Shown in pieces: positions 6,102-11,468 of a stretch of DNA of 11,468 nucleotides. The DNA is from Clostridia bacterium. Its GTDB lineage: Bacteria; Bacillota; Clostridia; Oscillospirales; Acutalibacteraceae. A model generated the notes under the pieces. That model saw only the letters and a program-made list of their open reading frames with translations. It searched no databases and was not told the DNA's origin. The DNA is taken from the NCBI GenBank assembly GCA_900757335.1, contig CAAENL010000148.1, positions 1-11,468 of the forward strand, written 5' to 3'. The first letter of the stretch is position 1, and every line of letters begins with the position of its first letter. Both the position numbers and the translations under genes were made by a program.

Positions 6102-6873
6102 TGAAGAAGTATGCTCTGTTTGCGGTGTGAAAACACTTAGAACTATCGAACTTATGGGAATTAAGCGGACTTTTAGAGTCATGTGTAAATGCAAGCAACG
6201 AGAGCAAGAAGAAGAAAAAATCCGTCAAGAAAAGCTGGATAAAATGCGAAAAATTGAAAATCTTAAAAAACTTTCTTTGCTTGGTGAGCGGTACAAAAAT
6301 GCAACATTTGAAAATTCAATAATTGGCAAAAATCCGACTTTTGATAAGGTTTTTAGCAGGTGTAGAAAGTATTGTGAATTGTATGAGAAAACAGTAAAAG
6401 GCGGCTATGGTATCTATATTTTTGGAGATAAAGGTGTAGGGAAAACCCATTTAACTGCTTGTATGGCTAATGATTTAATGACAAATTGTGTGCCTGTTCT
6501 TTTTACTAGCTTATTTGAGGTTTCAAAAGCCGTAAAATCCACGTTTAATCGGGAATCAAGCCTTACAGAGCAAAATTTAATAGAACGATTTGCGAATATA
6601 GATGTCTTATTTTTTGATGATTTAGGTACAGAGATTTTTAGCAAAAATTCAGGTGACACATGGCTTCAAAGCCTTCTTTTTGATATCATCAATAAGCGTT
6701 ACAACAACAAAAAAGCCACTATTTTTTCAAGTAACCACAGTCTAAATGCACTTATAAATGAATGTGGTATTGCCGGAAAAACAGTTGACAGAATATCAGA
6801 AATGACTAGCGGAGCGGTTATGAAAATTGAAGGTTCAAGTTTAAGAAGCATCAAAAAAGACTGCATATTTTAG
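6046..6873 (+). CDS. DnaC-like phage helicase loader (AAA+ ATPase)
   Basis: A 275-residue AAA+ protein of the DnaC/DnaI/IstB type, expected to load the host DnaB-type helicase at the phage origin. N-terminal cysteines (CSVC at 23-26, CKC at 47-49) look like a zinc-binding module, as in DnaI. A charged helix (about 50-72) links to the ATPase core, with Walker A GDKGVGKT (127-134), Walker B VLFFDD (187-192), a sensor-like TIFSSN (225-230) and a candidate arginine finger in VDRISEM (247-253). GGGAGG lies 8 nt before ATG 6046, inside the end of the initiator gene. It is intact and is the last plus-strand gene of the module. Confidence 0.92.
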   Translation: MEATVKSRQDSFAPNIPNNEEVCSVCGVKTLRTIELMGIKRTFRVMCKCKQREQEEEKIRQEKLDKMRKIENLKKLSLLGERYKNATFENSIIGKNPTFDKVFSRCRKYCELYEKTVKGGYGIYIFGDKGVGKTHLTACMANDLMTNCVPVLFTSLFEVSKAVKSTFNRESSLTEQNLIERFANIDVLFFDDLGTEIFSKNSGDTWLQSLLFDIINKRYNNKKATIFSSNHSLNALINECGIAGKTVDRISEMTSGAVMKIEGSSLRSIKKDCIF

Positions 6874-6904
6874 GTGATTACAGATTTTTGTTGTCTGAAA
6901 AATA

Positions 6905-6936
6905 AAAAATCCTCCAGCCAAAATTATGACTGGAGG
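6905..6936 (-). terminator. Intrinsic terminator between the phage module and the AbiE operon
   Basis: CCTCCAG (6911-6917) pairs perfectly with CTGGAGG (6930-6936). On the minus strand the stem is followed by ATTTTTTATT, so it is a good terminator for the abiE transcript arriving from the right. It also lies 37 nt beyond the helicase-loader stop and may weakly stop plus-strand transcription, though only a loose U-rich stretch follows on that side. Confidence 0.7.
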
Positions 6937-7028
6937 CAAAAGTATTATTCTAAAAGCTGAATTGTTTTACAACCATCCTATAAATAGAATCAAAGTGATG
7001 GATAATTGTAAAAAATTAAGAGCGTTAA

Positions 7029-8003
7029 TTAGGCTTTAAAGCCACTGTTTTTGAACAAAATAGCTCTTGTTTTCCACTTTACCATTGGATGCTTGGCAAT
7101 TCTTGAAAGTATTTCTTCGTCATCAAAAAGTAAATTCGGAGTATAATTTCCTTCATAAAAGTTACTCAGGAAACTCTTTTCATCTTTCGATAAATCAAGC
7201 AGTTTACCAATAAAAATTCTAACATTTTCTTTTGCGAGTTCAAGATTAAAAACTTCCTTTTTGCGTATAACCGGATTTAAATCTGTACGTATTTTGTACT
7301 TTGTTATGTTGTCAATCGTATTTAGAGATAAATCTTCAAGCTTTATATAACACGACACAACACTATAAAAAATCATACATTTTTTAAGAAGATTTATTTC
7401 CTTATCCCCGAATATATTGTATGAAATCAGATTATTCATATCGTATAAATCTCTTGCAGCCGCACGAGTCAAAAGTGCAATTACTTTGGTCGCAAATATT
7501 TCTTCAGGTGATAAAACGTTTATACTTACTGAGTGAAAAGCGTTTTTGGTGTAAATCTCTTTTTGTATTATCGGCAAAATATGGGCTCTGAGAGAATAAT
7601 TGATTTCAATTTTTATGTTGTCTTTTATTCCTGCTGAGTTAGTATATGTGAAAACAAAAGAATCGAGCGAATGATAAGTTTTACTTTTGCTACTAAGTTC
7701 ATATTTCTCGGAAAACATATATTTTTTTATTTTTTCGGAAACAATTTTTCTGTTTTCGAGCATTTCTTCTTTGCTTTCGTTTACCGTGTAATCAAGGTCA
7801 ATATCAACCGATAATCTTGGTAAGTCAAAAATTGTTAGGTTAATCGCTGTTCCACCTTTTAAGGCCAAAGACTTTTTTAAAAGTGGGTCTTTATTCAAAA
7901 AATCAAGTATTTCCGAGAGTCTAAGCACCTTTTCAAAAGTATCTCTCACGAATGAAAGTTCTTTTGCTTTACTGCTTAAAAATCCTTTATCATAGGTCAG
8001 CAA
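7029..8003 (-). CDS. abiEii: AbiEii nucleotidyltransferase toxin
   Basis: A 324-residue DNA-polymerase-beta-like nucleotidyltransferase of the AbiEii/AbiGii family, the toxin of AbiE systems, which block growth on phage infection; characterised relatives transfer nucleotides to tRNA or bind GTP. Motifs seen: ALKGGTAINL (GGT at 50-52), VDIDLD with the metal-binding Asp67 and Asp69, a third acidic residue in IKIEINYS (Glu133), and the family segment EEIFATKVIALLTRAAARDLYDM (Lys173, Asp185). All catalytic positions are present and the length is normal. Its start overlaps the end of abiEi by 14 nt, so the two are translationally coupled with the antitoxin made first. A minus-strand terminator lies 93 nt downstream. 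Confidence 0.93.
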   Translation of the reverse strand: MLTYDKGFLSSKAKELSFVRDTFEKVLRLSEILDFLNKDPLLKKSLALKGGTAINLTIFDLPRLSVDIDLDYTVNESKEEMLENRKIVSEKIKKYMFSEKYELSSKSKTYHSLDSFVFTYTNSAGIKDNIKIEINYSLRAHILPIIQKEIYTKNAFHSVSINVLSPEEIFATKVIALLTRAAARDLYDMNNLISYNIFGDKEINLLKKCMIFYSVVSCYIKLEDLSLNTIDNITKYKIRTDLNPVIRKKEVFNLELAKENVRIFIGKLLDLSKDEKSFLSNFYEGNYTPNLLFDDEEILSRIAKHPMVKWKTRAILFKNSGFKA

Positions 8004-8763
8004 GTTTTATTGCTCCTTTCGATAGCATATCTTCAAAATTATTTGGTACTATTAAATTCCATTCCTTATTTAAAAAAGCTTTTTTGGGATTTAAACGGAT
8101 TTCTTTGGATAGATAGTATTTGTTATTAGAAACGTAATTTTTACATACATCAAAAAAGCTATCATCTAAGCCAATATTATCCTTGAAATGCCAAAGTATA
8201 TATCCTGTTTTTTGAAACAAGAAATGATTATCGTATTTTTTCAAGTAGGTCAATATTTTTTCTTGGTCTATGTATGGTATAGAATCTATACACTTTAAAA
8301 GTTCTTCTAAACCGCCTATTTTTTCAAAATCTTTTATACCATCAAGTAAAGTTTTTTCTTTATCGGTAGTCTTTATTAATGCGGAAGGTGAAACCACTCC
8401 AAAATCATTTGGAGAGTATATATATTTGTAAGTTATATCTCCGAATTCGAATGTATGAAATCGTGTCCCCGAAACATAGACCTCATAATAGACTTGATTT
8501 GAATATCCGTAATATTCAAAAGCAGAATGATGCGTTATGTATGAATTTTTGGTGATATGCGAGGCTATTTCAAACTTGTTTGCGGTAGGTTCATGTGTTT
8601 CCAAATCTAATACCACATACAAATTTCTTTTTACATTTGTTATATACCCCTTATTTTTATATTCTCTAAGTATAGATTTTGCACCACTGGAGCTTCCGCA
8701 TATTTTTTCGGCATCTTCAAAAGAAAAACATTTTAGTTTTAGTAGCTTATCATAATACTTCAT
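7990..8763 (-). CDS. abiEi: AbiEi antitoxin and transcriptional autoregulator
   Basis: The 257-residue partner of AbiEii. The N terminus (about 1-50) is a winged-helix DNA-binding domain (FEDAEKICGSSSGAKSILRE, GYITNVKRNLYVVL). The middle part (THHSAFEYYGY, YEVYVSG, SPSALIKTTDKEKTLLDGI) is typical of AbiEi proteins. In studied AbiE systems this protein both neutralises the toxin without stable binding (type IV toxin-antitoxin) and represses its own operon. ATG 8763-8761 follows AAGGAGAG at good spacing. An inverted repeat spanning the promoter (8798-8827) is the likely operator. The gene appears intact. Confidence 0.92.
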   Translation of the reverse strand: MKYYDKLLKLKCFSFEDAEKICGSSSGAKSILREYKNKGYITNVKRNLYVVLDLETHEPTANKFEIASHITKNSYITHHSAFEYYGYSNQVYYEVYVSGTRFHTFEFGDITYKYIYSPNDFGVVSPSALIKTTDKEKTLLDGIKDFEKIGGLEELLKCIDSIPYIDQEKILTYLKKYDNHFLFQKTGYILWHFKDNIGLDDSFFDVCKNYVSNNKYYLSKEIRLNPKKAFLNKEWNLIVPNNFEDMLSKGAIKLADL

Positions 8764-8789
8764 TATTTCACTCTCCTTGCTTAGTATTT

Positions 8790-8827
8790 AAAATAGCACA
8801 TAAGTATAGTTTTTTCAATACTTATGT
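8790..8827 (-). promoter_or_regulatory. abiE promoter overlapped by a perfect inverted-repeat operator
   Basis: On the minus strand TTGAAA (8818-8813), 17 nt, then TATTTT (8795-8790) form a plausible promoter. Perfect 10-bp arms ACATAAGTAT (8798-8807) and ATACTTATGT (8818-8827), 10 nt apart, cover the -35 box and the whole spacer. A dimeric repressor bound here would block RNA polymerase. AbiEi autorepression through inverted repeats is known for the family; assigning this repeat to AbiEi is inference. Confidence 0.75.
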
Positions 8828-8840
8828 ACCTTTTTAACAA

Positions 8841-9081
8841 CTAACGATTTTGTTTTTTTACGAATATCAAGTCATCAATATTAATTTTGTATATTCGTAT
8901 AAGTTTGATAAGTATGAAAATATTCGGTATATTTACTCCGTTTTCGTAATAGCTGATACTAGAGCGATTAAGGTTTGTTAATTTAGATACGACATCTTGA
9001 CTTATTCCTGACTTTATTCTTGCTTTTTTTTAGGTTTTTGCCGAGTTCTTTTTTGCTTTTTATATATTTCTGACCTATCAT
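8841..9081 (-). pseudogene. Xre-type HTH repressor gene, frameshifted in an A8 run
   Basis: Read from ATG 9081-9079 (GGTG just upstream), the frame gives MIGQKYIKSKKELGKNLK and then goes out of register at a run of eight A (plus strand T8 at 9024-9031). One base fewer in that run restores KARIKSGISQDVVSKL, NRSSISYYENG, then a hydrophobic helix and INIDDL, a classic Cro/CI-type HTH of about 79 residues ending at TAG 8843-8841. The overlap with the preceding minus-strand gene suggests they were one operon. It ends 14 nt from the abiE operator. It may be a true inactivation, a slippage-prone on/off switch, or a sequencing error at the homopolymer. Confidence 0.8.
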
Positions 9082-9086
9082 TTTTG

Positions 9087-9569
9087 TCACCCAACTTCAT
9101 TATAAAGCGTTCCGTCTTGCAAAAATTCATACTCCATAGCGTTGCAATATTCTTTCAGTTCATCGTTTGTTATGCCATAAAAAAATTCATATCCCCATTT
9201 TTCATATTCATCACACAAATCCAAGTACCATTCTTTTATATTCCTTATTAGTTTGTCCGCAACTTTTCTATGATTTTCATAACTTTTAGGACTTAAATTT
9301 CCGTCAATATAAATATCAATATCAACTGAATATTTGTGATAATACCGCCCTGAATGATTAAAATTTATTTGGCTATACTCCTTTAAGCTTTTTAATATTT
9401 TGTAGTCTGACAACTTGAAATCTTGATAGAAAATATTTTTAAGTTCTCCTATTATTTCCTTAAAATCTATACTTCCATAGATGCATAAACCGTCACCCTG
9501 ACAATAGCTTAAACTGTAATATGGTCTTAGATTTTCAAGCCTTAATATCTCAAACTGCTGAAATAGATA
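9087..9569 (-). pseudogene. 5'-truncated phage-type gene of unknown function
   Basis: The minus-strand frame is open from 9569 to TGA 9089-9087 but contains no ATG or GTG. The only internal TTG (9413) lacks a ribosome site. The sequence upstream of 9413 is clearly protein-like: YYSLSYCQGDG at about 9520-9488, then IYGSIDFKEIIGELK. After 9413 come YYHKYSVDIDIYIDGN and WGYEFFYGITNDELKEYC. The YSLSYCQGDG signature is one I associate with small hypothetical proteins of phages and integrative elements, some labelled antitoxin-like without proof. The 5' end is lost near 9525-9569, where a plus-strand restriction-enzyme fragment begins. It probably formed an operon with the Xre gene. Confidence 0.65.
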
Positions 9570-10264
9570 TTAAAAGTTCGGGTGTTAGTCATAACCTTAA
9601 ATATGAAAGAACAGATGAAGTGGCCCAAAACCCCATATCTATTCCTAATGTCATTTCGATATTATCTGAAAAATGTGGAATACCTGCCCTACTGTGTGAA
9701 AAAATACTTCTAAATAGTGGTAAACTTCGTGATTTAGTAAATAATCCGGAAATGTTTATTGAAACTGTTACAAGTATAGTTAAAGAACTACTTTGCAATT
9801 TTGAGATTGACGGAATAAGATATGTTAAATTGCCCGGAGAAGAGTACTACGTACAAGAAATTTTTCCAAGCAATGATATTATTACCAATTTAGACAGAAA
9901 TTTAGTACCTACAAAAAATAGTGTATACGACCATGTGATTTGCAACAGCACGACAATAGAAAAACCCTTTGCTATTGACCTCGATAATGACCCCGATGTT
10001 AAAATGTTCTTCAAAATTCCCGATAACTTTAAAATTGAGACTCCTATTTCAGCATATAATCCAGACTGGGCTATATATATCGAAAAAGATGGAGTTAAAA
10101 AAATGTACTTTGTTTTGGAAACAAAAGGAAGTTTGAATGAATCAGATAGACGTGCTAAAGAAAACATGAAGATTAGGTGCGGTAGGGAACATTTTGAAGC
10201 TCTCAACAATGGAACAGACTTTGAAGTGGCAACAAGTTGGCGAGAGTTTAAACGAAGATCATAG
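9521..10264 (+). pseudogene. C-terminal nuclease fragment of a type III restriction enzyme (Res)
   Basis: Full Res subunits are about 900-1000 residues: an SF2 helicase followed by a C-terminal PD-(D/E)XK nuclease. Only 247 residues remain here, with no helicase motifs. The nuclease end is intact: FAIDLDNDPDVKMFFKIP (about 150-167), ETPISAYNPDWAIYIE (Asp182) and FVLETKGS (Glu200, Lys202), followed by the closing helix with CGREHFEAL. The nominal ATG 9521 has no ribosome site and overlaps the truncated minus-strand gene, so it is a junction and not a true start. No modification (Mod) subunit is visible. Without the helicase it should not act as a restriction enzyme. Confidence 0.85.
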
Positions 10265-10286
10265 TTAAAAACATTTTATAAAATAA

Positions 10287-10318
10287 AAGTGCTTTTCGTT
10301 AATGATTGAAAAGCACTT
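10287..10318. terminator. Strong 11-bp hairpin, possible terminator
   Basis: AAGTGCTTTTC (10287-10297) and GAAAAGCACTT (10308-10318) pair perfectly around a 10-nt loop, 22 nt after the Res fragment stop. On the minus strand a TTTTATTTTAT tract follows, making a good terminator for the remnant gene ending at 10348. On the plus strand no U run follows, so its role for the Res fragment is less sure. Confidence 0.6.
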
Positions 10319-10347
10319 AAGAAAATATAGAAAATAAAAGTTTTTCG

Positions 10348-10572
10348 CTATTGCATACTTGAAACTAGTAGAATAAATTTAAACAAGTTAATGTACTTCT
10401 CATTTAAACTATTCTCAATTTCAGAAGTAACCGGAATATAATCATCAGAATTGTAGTCACTATGCTTATCTATATACATTAATTCTTTCTTCAGAGAAAT
10501 AAATGCTGACTTGAAATTTTCAAAATCATTTTCCGTTATTTTAACAGTTTTGTGGGTGTTCTTAGATTTATT
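10348..10572 (-). pseudogene. C-terminal scrap of an unknown gene
   Basis: A minus-strand frame of 74 codons runs from just after a TGA (10575-10573) to TAG 10350-10348, with no usable start near its beginning. The peptide looks like a real helical protein end (VKITENDFENFKSAFISLKK, SEIENSLNEKYINLFKFILL). I recognise no family. It abuts the opposite-strand fragment at about 10565, so it is most likely the tail of a gene cut by rearrangement. Confidence 0.4.
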
Positions 10573-10695
10573 TCAGTAGATGAAAATATTGATAGCGAAA
10601 AAAGTACAGATGAATTTTTGCAATTACAAAAAATAATAACCAAATTGTACGAGGCAAATAAATTAAGTCAAAAAAATAAGCTGCTTGCTAAATGA
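10564..10695 (+). pseudogene. C-terminal scrap of a second unknown gene
   Basis: A plus-strand frame ending at TGA 10693-10695 gives a charged helical tail (SVDENIDSEKSTDEFLQLQK, KLYEANKLSQKNKLLAK). It has no start codon or ribosome site of its own and is joined at its 5' side to the minus-strand remnant. The composition differs from random translation, but 43 residues are too few to place it in a family. Confidence 0.35.
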
Positions 10696-10722
10696 ATTTA
10701 GCTCACAACTTAAAATTAAAGC

Positions 10723-10762
10723 GACATTCCATAGAACATTTTCATGCCCCTTATAGAACGTC
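10723..10762 (-). terminator. Hairpin downstream of tRNA-Arg(CCG)
   Basis: On the minus strand GACGTTCTATA (10762-10752) pairs with TATGGAATGTC (10733-10723) over 11 bp, including two G-U pairs, and is followed by GCTTTAATTTT. It starts 5 nt after the tRNA CCA end, so it is the likely tRNA terminator. Part of it (10741-10762) is nearly identical to 1100-1121 in the left flank. Confidence 0.6.
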
Positions 10763-10766
10763 AGAC

Positions 10767-10843
10767 TGGTCCGCCCGGAGGGATTCGAACCCCCGACCTT
10801 CAGAATCGGAATCTGCTGCGATATCCAGCTTCGCTACGGGCGG
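10767..10843 (-). tRNA. tRNA-Arg, anticodon CCG
   Basis: A 77-nt cloverleaf with encoded CCA: acceptor CCGCCCG/CGGGCGG, D stem GCGA/TCGC with GG in the loop, anticodon loop TTCCGAT (anticodon CCG, reads CGG), T arm GGGGG-TTCGAAT-CCCTC. The top pair of the anticodon stem (27-43) is a G-A mismatch; everything else is canonical. It decodes a codon that is probably rare in this AT-rich genome. Confidence 0.95.
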
Positions 10844-10856
10844 AAAACTTAATATT

Positions 10857-10885
10857 ATGCTATCAACTTTTTTCAAAAATGTCAA
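10857..10885 (-). promoter_or_regulatory. Promoter of tRNA-Arg(CCG)
   Basis: TTGACA (10885-10880) and TAGCAT (10862-10857) are 17 nt apart on the minus strand, with the -10 box 13 nt before the tRNA. The -10 box is only 4/6, but the -35 is perfect and the position fits. Confidence 0.6.
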
Positions 10886-10973
10886 CGACATGATAAAACA
10901 TAGGGAATGGGGTATTTAATATTATGAAAATACTTTAAATGTAAGTATTTTGACTGAAATTAGAATAAAAAAA

Positions 10974-11048
10974 TGGTACCCCCTGCCAGAATCGAACTGA
11001 CAACTAATCCTTAGGAGGGATTTGTTATATCCATTTAACTAAGGGGGC
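10974..11048 (-). tRNA. tRNA-Arg, anticodon CCT
   Basis: A 75-nt cloverleaf with encoded CCA: acceptor GCCCCCT/AGGGGGT (one G-U), D stem GTTA/TAAC, anticodon stem AATCC/GGATT with loop CTCCTAA (anticodon CCT, reads AGG), T arm GTCAG-TTCGATT-CTGGC. A T7 tract follows the CCA directly. In many bacteria tRNA-Arg(CCU) is an integration site for mobile elements; I see no duplicated 3' end in this window. Confidence 0.96.
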
Positions 11049-11058
11049 GTACCATTGA

Positions 11059-11087
11059 ATTGTATCACGTAATTAAATTTTTGTCAA
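11059..11087 (-). promoter_or_regulatory. Promoter of tRNA-Arg(CCT)
   Basis: TTGACA (11087-11082), 17 nt, TACAAT (11064-11059) on the minus strand, with the predicted start only a few bases before the tRNA. The hexamers are identical to those of the leader promoter at 1245-1217. Confidence 0.8.
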
Positions 11088-11092
11088 AACAA

Positions 11093-11468
11093 TTAATGAG
11101 TAATTTTTTTTACAAAAATCGACAAAGGATAAGATAACAATATCGTAACAATTAATTTTATAAAGTTGTACGGAACAATTACCGACATCATAAATTTATT
11201 GATAACTTCAGGAGAAATATTAAAAAAATTTGTCCATAAAAAATAATTTATAATTAACTTAATCGAAAGACAAATTACAACGCCTAAAGCAATTCCTAAA
11301 AATTTATAAACTTTTGAAATTTTATCTGAATTAAATATTCCCAAAAATAATACTATAATAGCCGATGTAGATCTTATTACAAATCCAATCCAGCCTGAAG
11401 AGCTGAACATAAATGTTCGAAGTAATAAAGATACAAGCAAGACTATAAGTCCCGAAGGAAAACCTGCA
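11093..11468 (-). CDS. ribU: Riboflavin ECF transporter S component (C-terminal part)
   Basis: The frame is open at the window edge and ends at TAA 11095-11093, showing 124 residues of an expected 180-210. At least three hydrophobic segments are visible: around SGWIGFVIRSTSAIIVLFLG, around FLGIALGVVICLSIKLIINY, and around PYNFIKLIVTILLSYPLSIF. The SGWIGF, LG-NY and final PYNFIK (usually PFNLIK) features match RibU, the membrane protein that binds riboflavin and works with the shared EcfA/A'/T energising module. The N terminus and any FMN riboswitch would lie beyond the window. It is probably conserved host sequence flanking the variable region. Confidence 0.8.
   Translation of the reverse strand, partial: AGFPSGLIVLLVSLLLRTFMFSSSGWIGFVIRSTSAIIVLFLGIFNSDKISKVYKFLGIALGVVICLSIKLIINYFLWTNFFNISPEVINKFMMSVIVPYNFIKLIVTILLSYPLSIFVKKITH

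Noticed and set aside
6911..6920. 10-nt match to 795-804 (CCTCCAGCCA)
   Set aside because: The 6911 copy is one arm of a terminator stem; a single 10-mer shared with the GC-rich patch is easily chance.
9589..10209. Minus-strand frames opposite the Res fragment
   Set aside because: Shadows of a plus-strand frame that has clear nuclease motifs.
10692..10919. 75-codon plus-strand frame with SARRDSNPRPSES
   Set aside because: It is the familiar artefact of translating the antisense of a tRNA; it spans tRNA-Arg(CCG).
10974..11048. Attachment site pair using a tRNA-Arg 3' end
   Set aside because: No second copy of either tRNA-Arg 3' end was found in the window and no integrase gene is present, so integration at these tRNAs is only a possibility.
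1..11468. CRISPR array or insertion sequence
   Set aside because: No regularly spaced repeats, no transposase motifs and no terminal inverted repeats of insertion-sequence type were seen.

Overview
The window is AT-rich DNA (roughly one third G+C by eye) with strong Gram-positive style ribosome binding sites (AGGAG/GGAGG), frequent TTG/GTG starts, TTGACA/TATAAT promoters, chromosomally encoded tRNA CCA ends and a RibU-type ECF transporter component. This fits a low-GC Firmicute, probably an anaerobic clostridial lineage. I cannot name the species.

Left flank (1-1300). A secreted serpin (minus strand, cut by the window edge) has its own consensus promoter. Next comes a GC-rich scrap (about 780-850) with overlapping short frames and no intact gene. 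It is preceded on the minus strand by a consensus promoter, a structured leader of about 175 nt and an intrinsic terminator. This looks like a transcription-attenuation leader, or a small RNA, that has lost the gene it served. A bidirectional terminator at 1272-1300 closes the flank.

Phage replication/recombination module (1335-6873, plus strand). The genes are tightly packed: a small membrane peptide, a small CxxC protein, a winged-helix protein, a PD-(D/E)XK nuclease, a coiled-coil phage protein, a broken DNA methyltransferase, RecT, a possible tiny ORF, SSB, a DnaD-like replication initiator and a DnaC-like helicase loader. The nuclease, RecT and SSB would act in single-strand annealing recombination. 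The initiator and loader would bring the host helicase to a phage origin. No integrase, packaging, capsid, tail or lysis genes are present, so this is a prophage remnant or a cut-out early region.

Defence and debris region (7029-10700). An AbiE toxin-antitoxin pair (minus strand) appears intact, with a promoter overlapped by a perfect inverted repeat. Upstream lie gene remnants: an Xre repressor broken at an A8 run, a 5'-truncated phage-type gene, the C-terminal nuclease end of a type III restriction enzyme on the opposite strand, and two further C-terminal scraps. This looks like a hotspot with repeated insertion and deletion.

Right flank (10720-11468). Two tRNA-Arg genes (anticodons CCG and CCT), each with its own promoter, are followed by the 3' part of a riboflavin ECF transporter S component (ribU). 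This is probably the conserved chromosomal anchor beside which the variable region grew.
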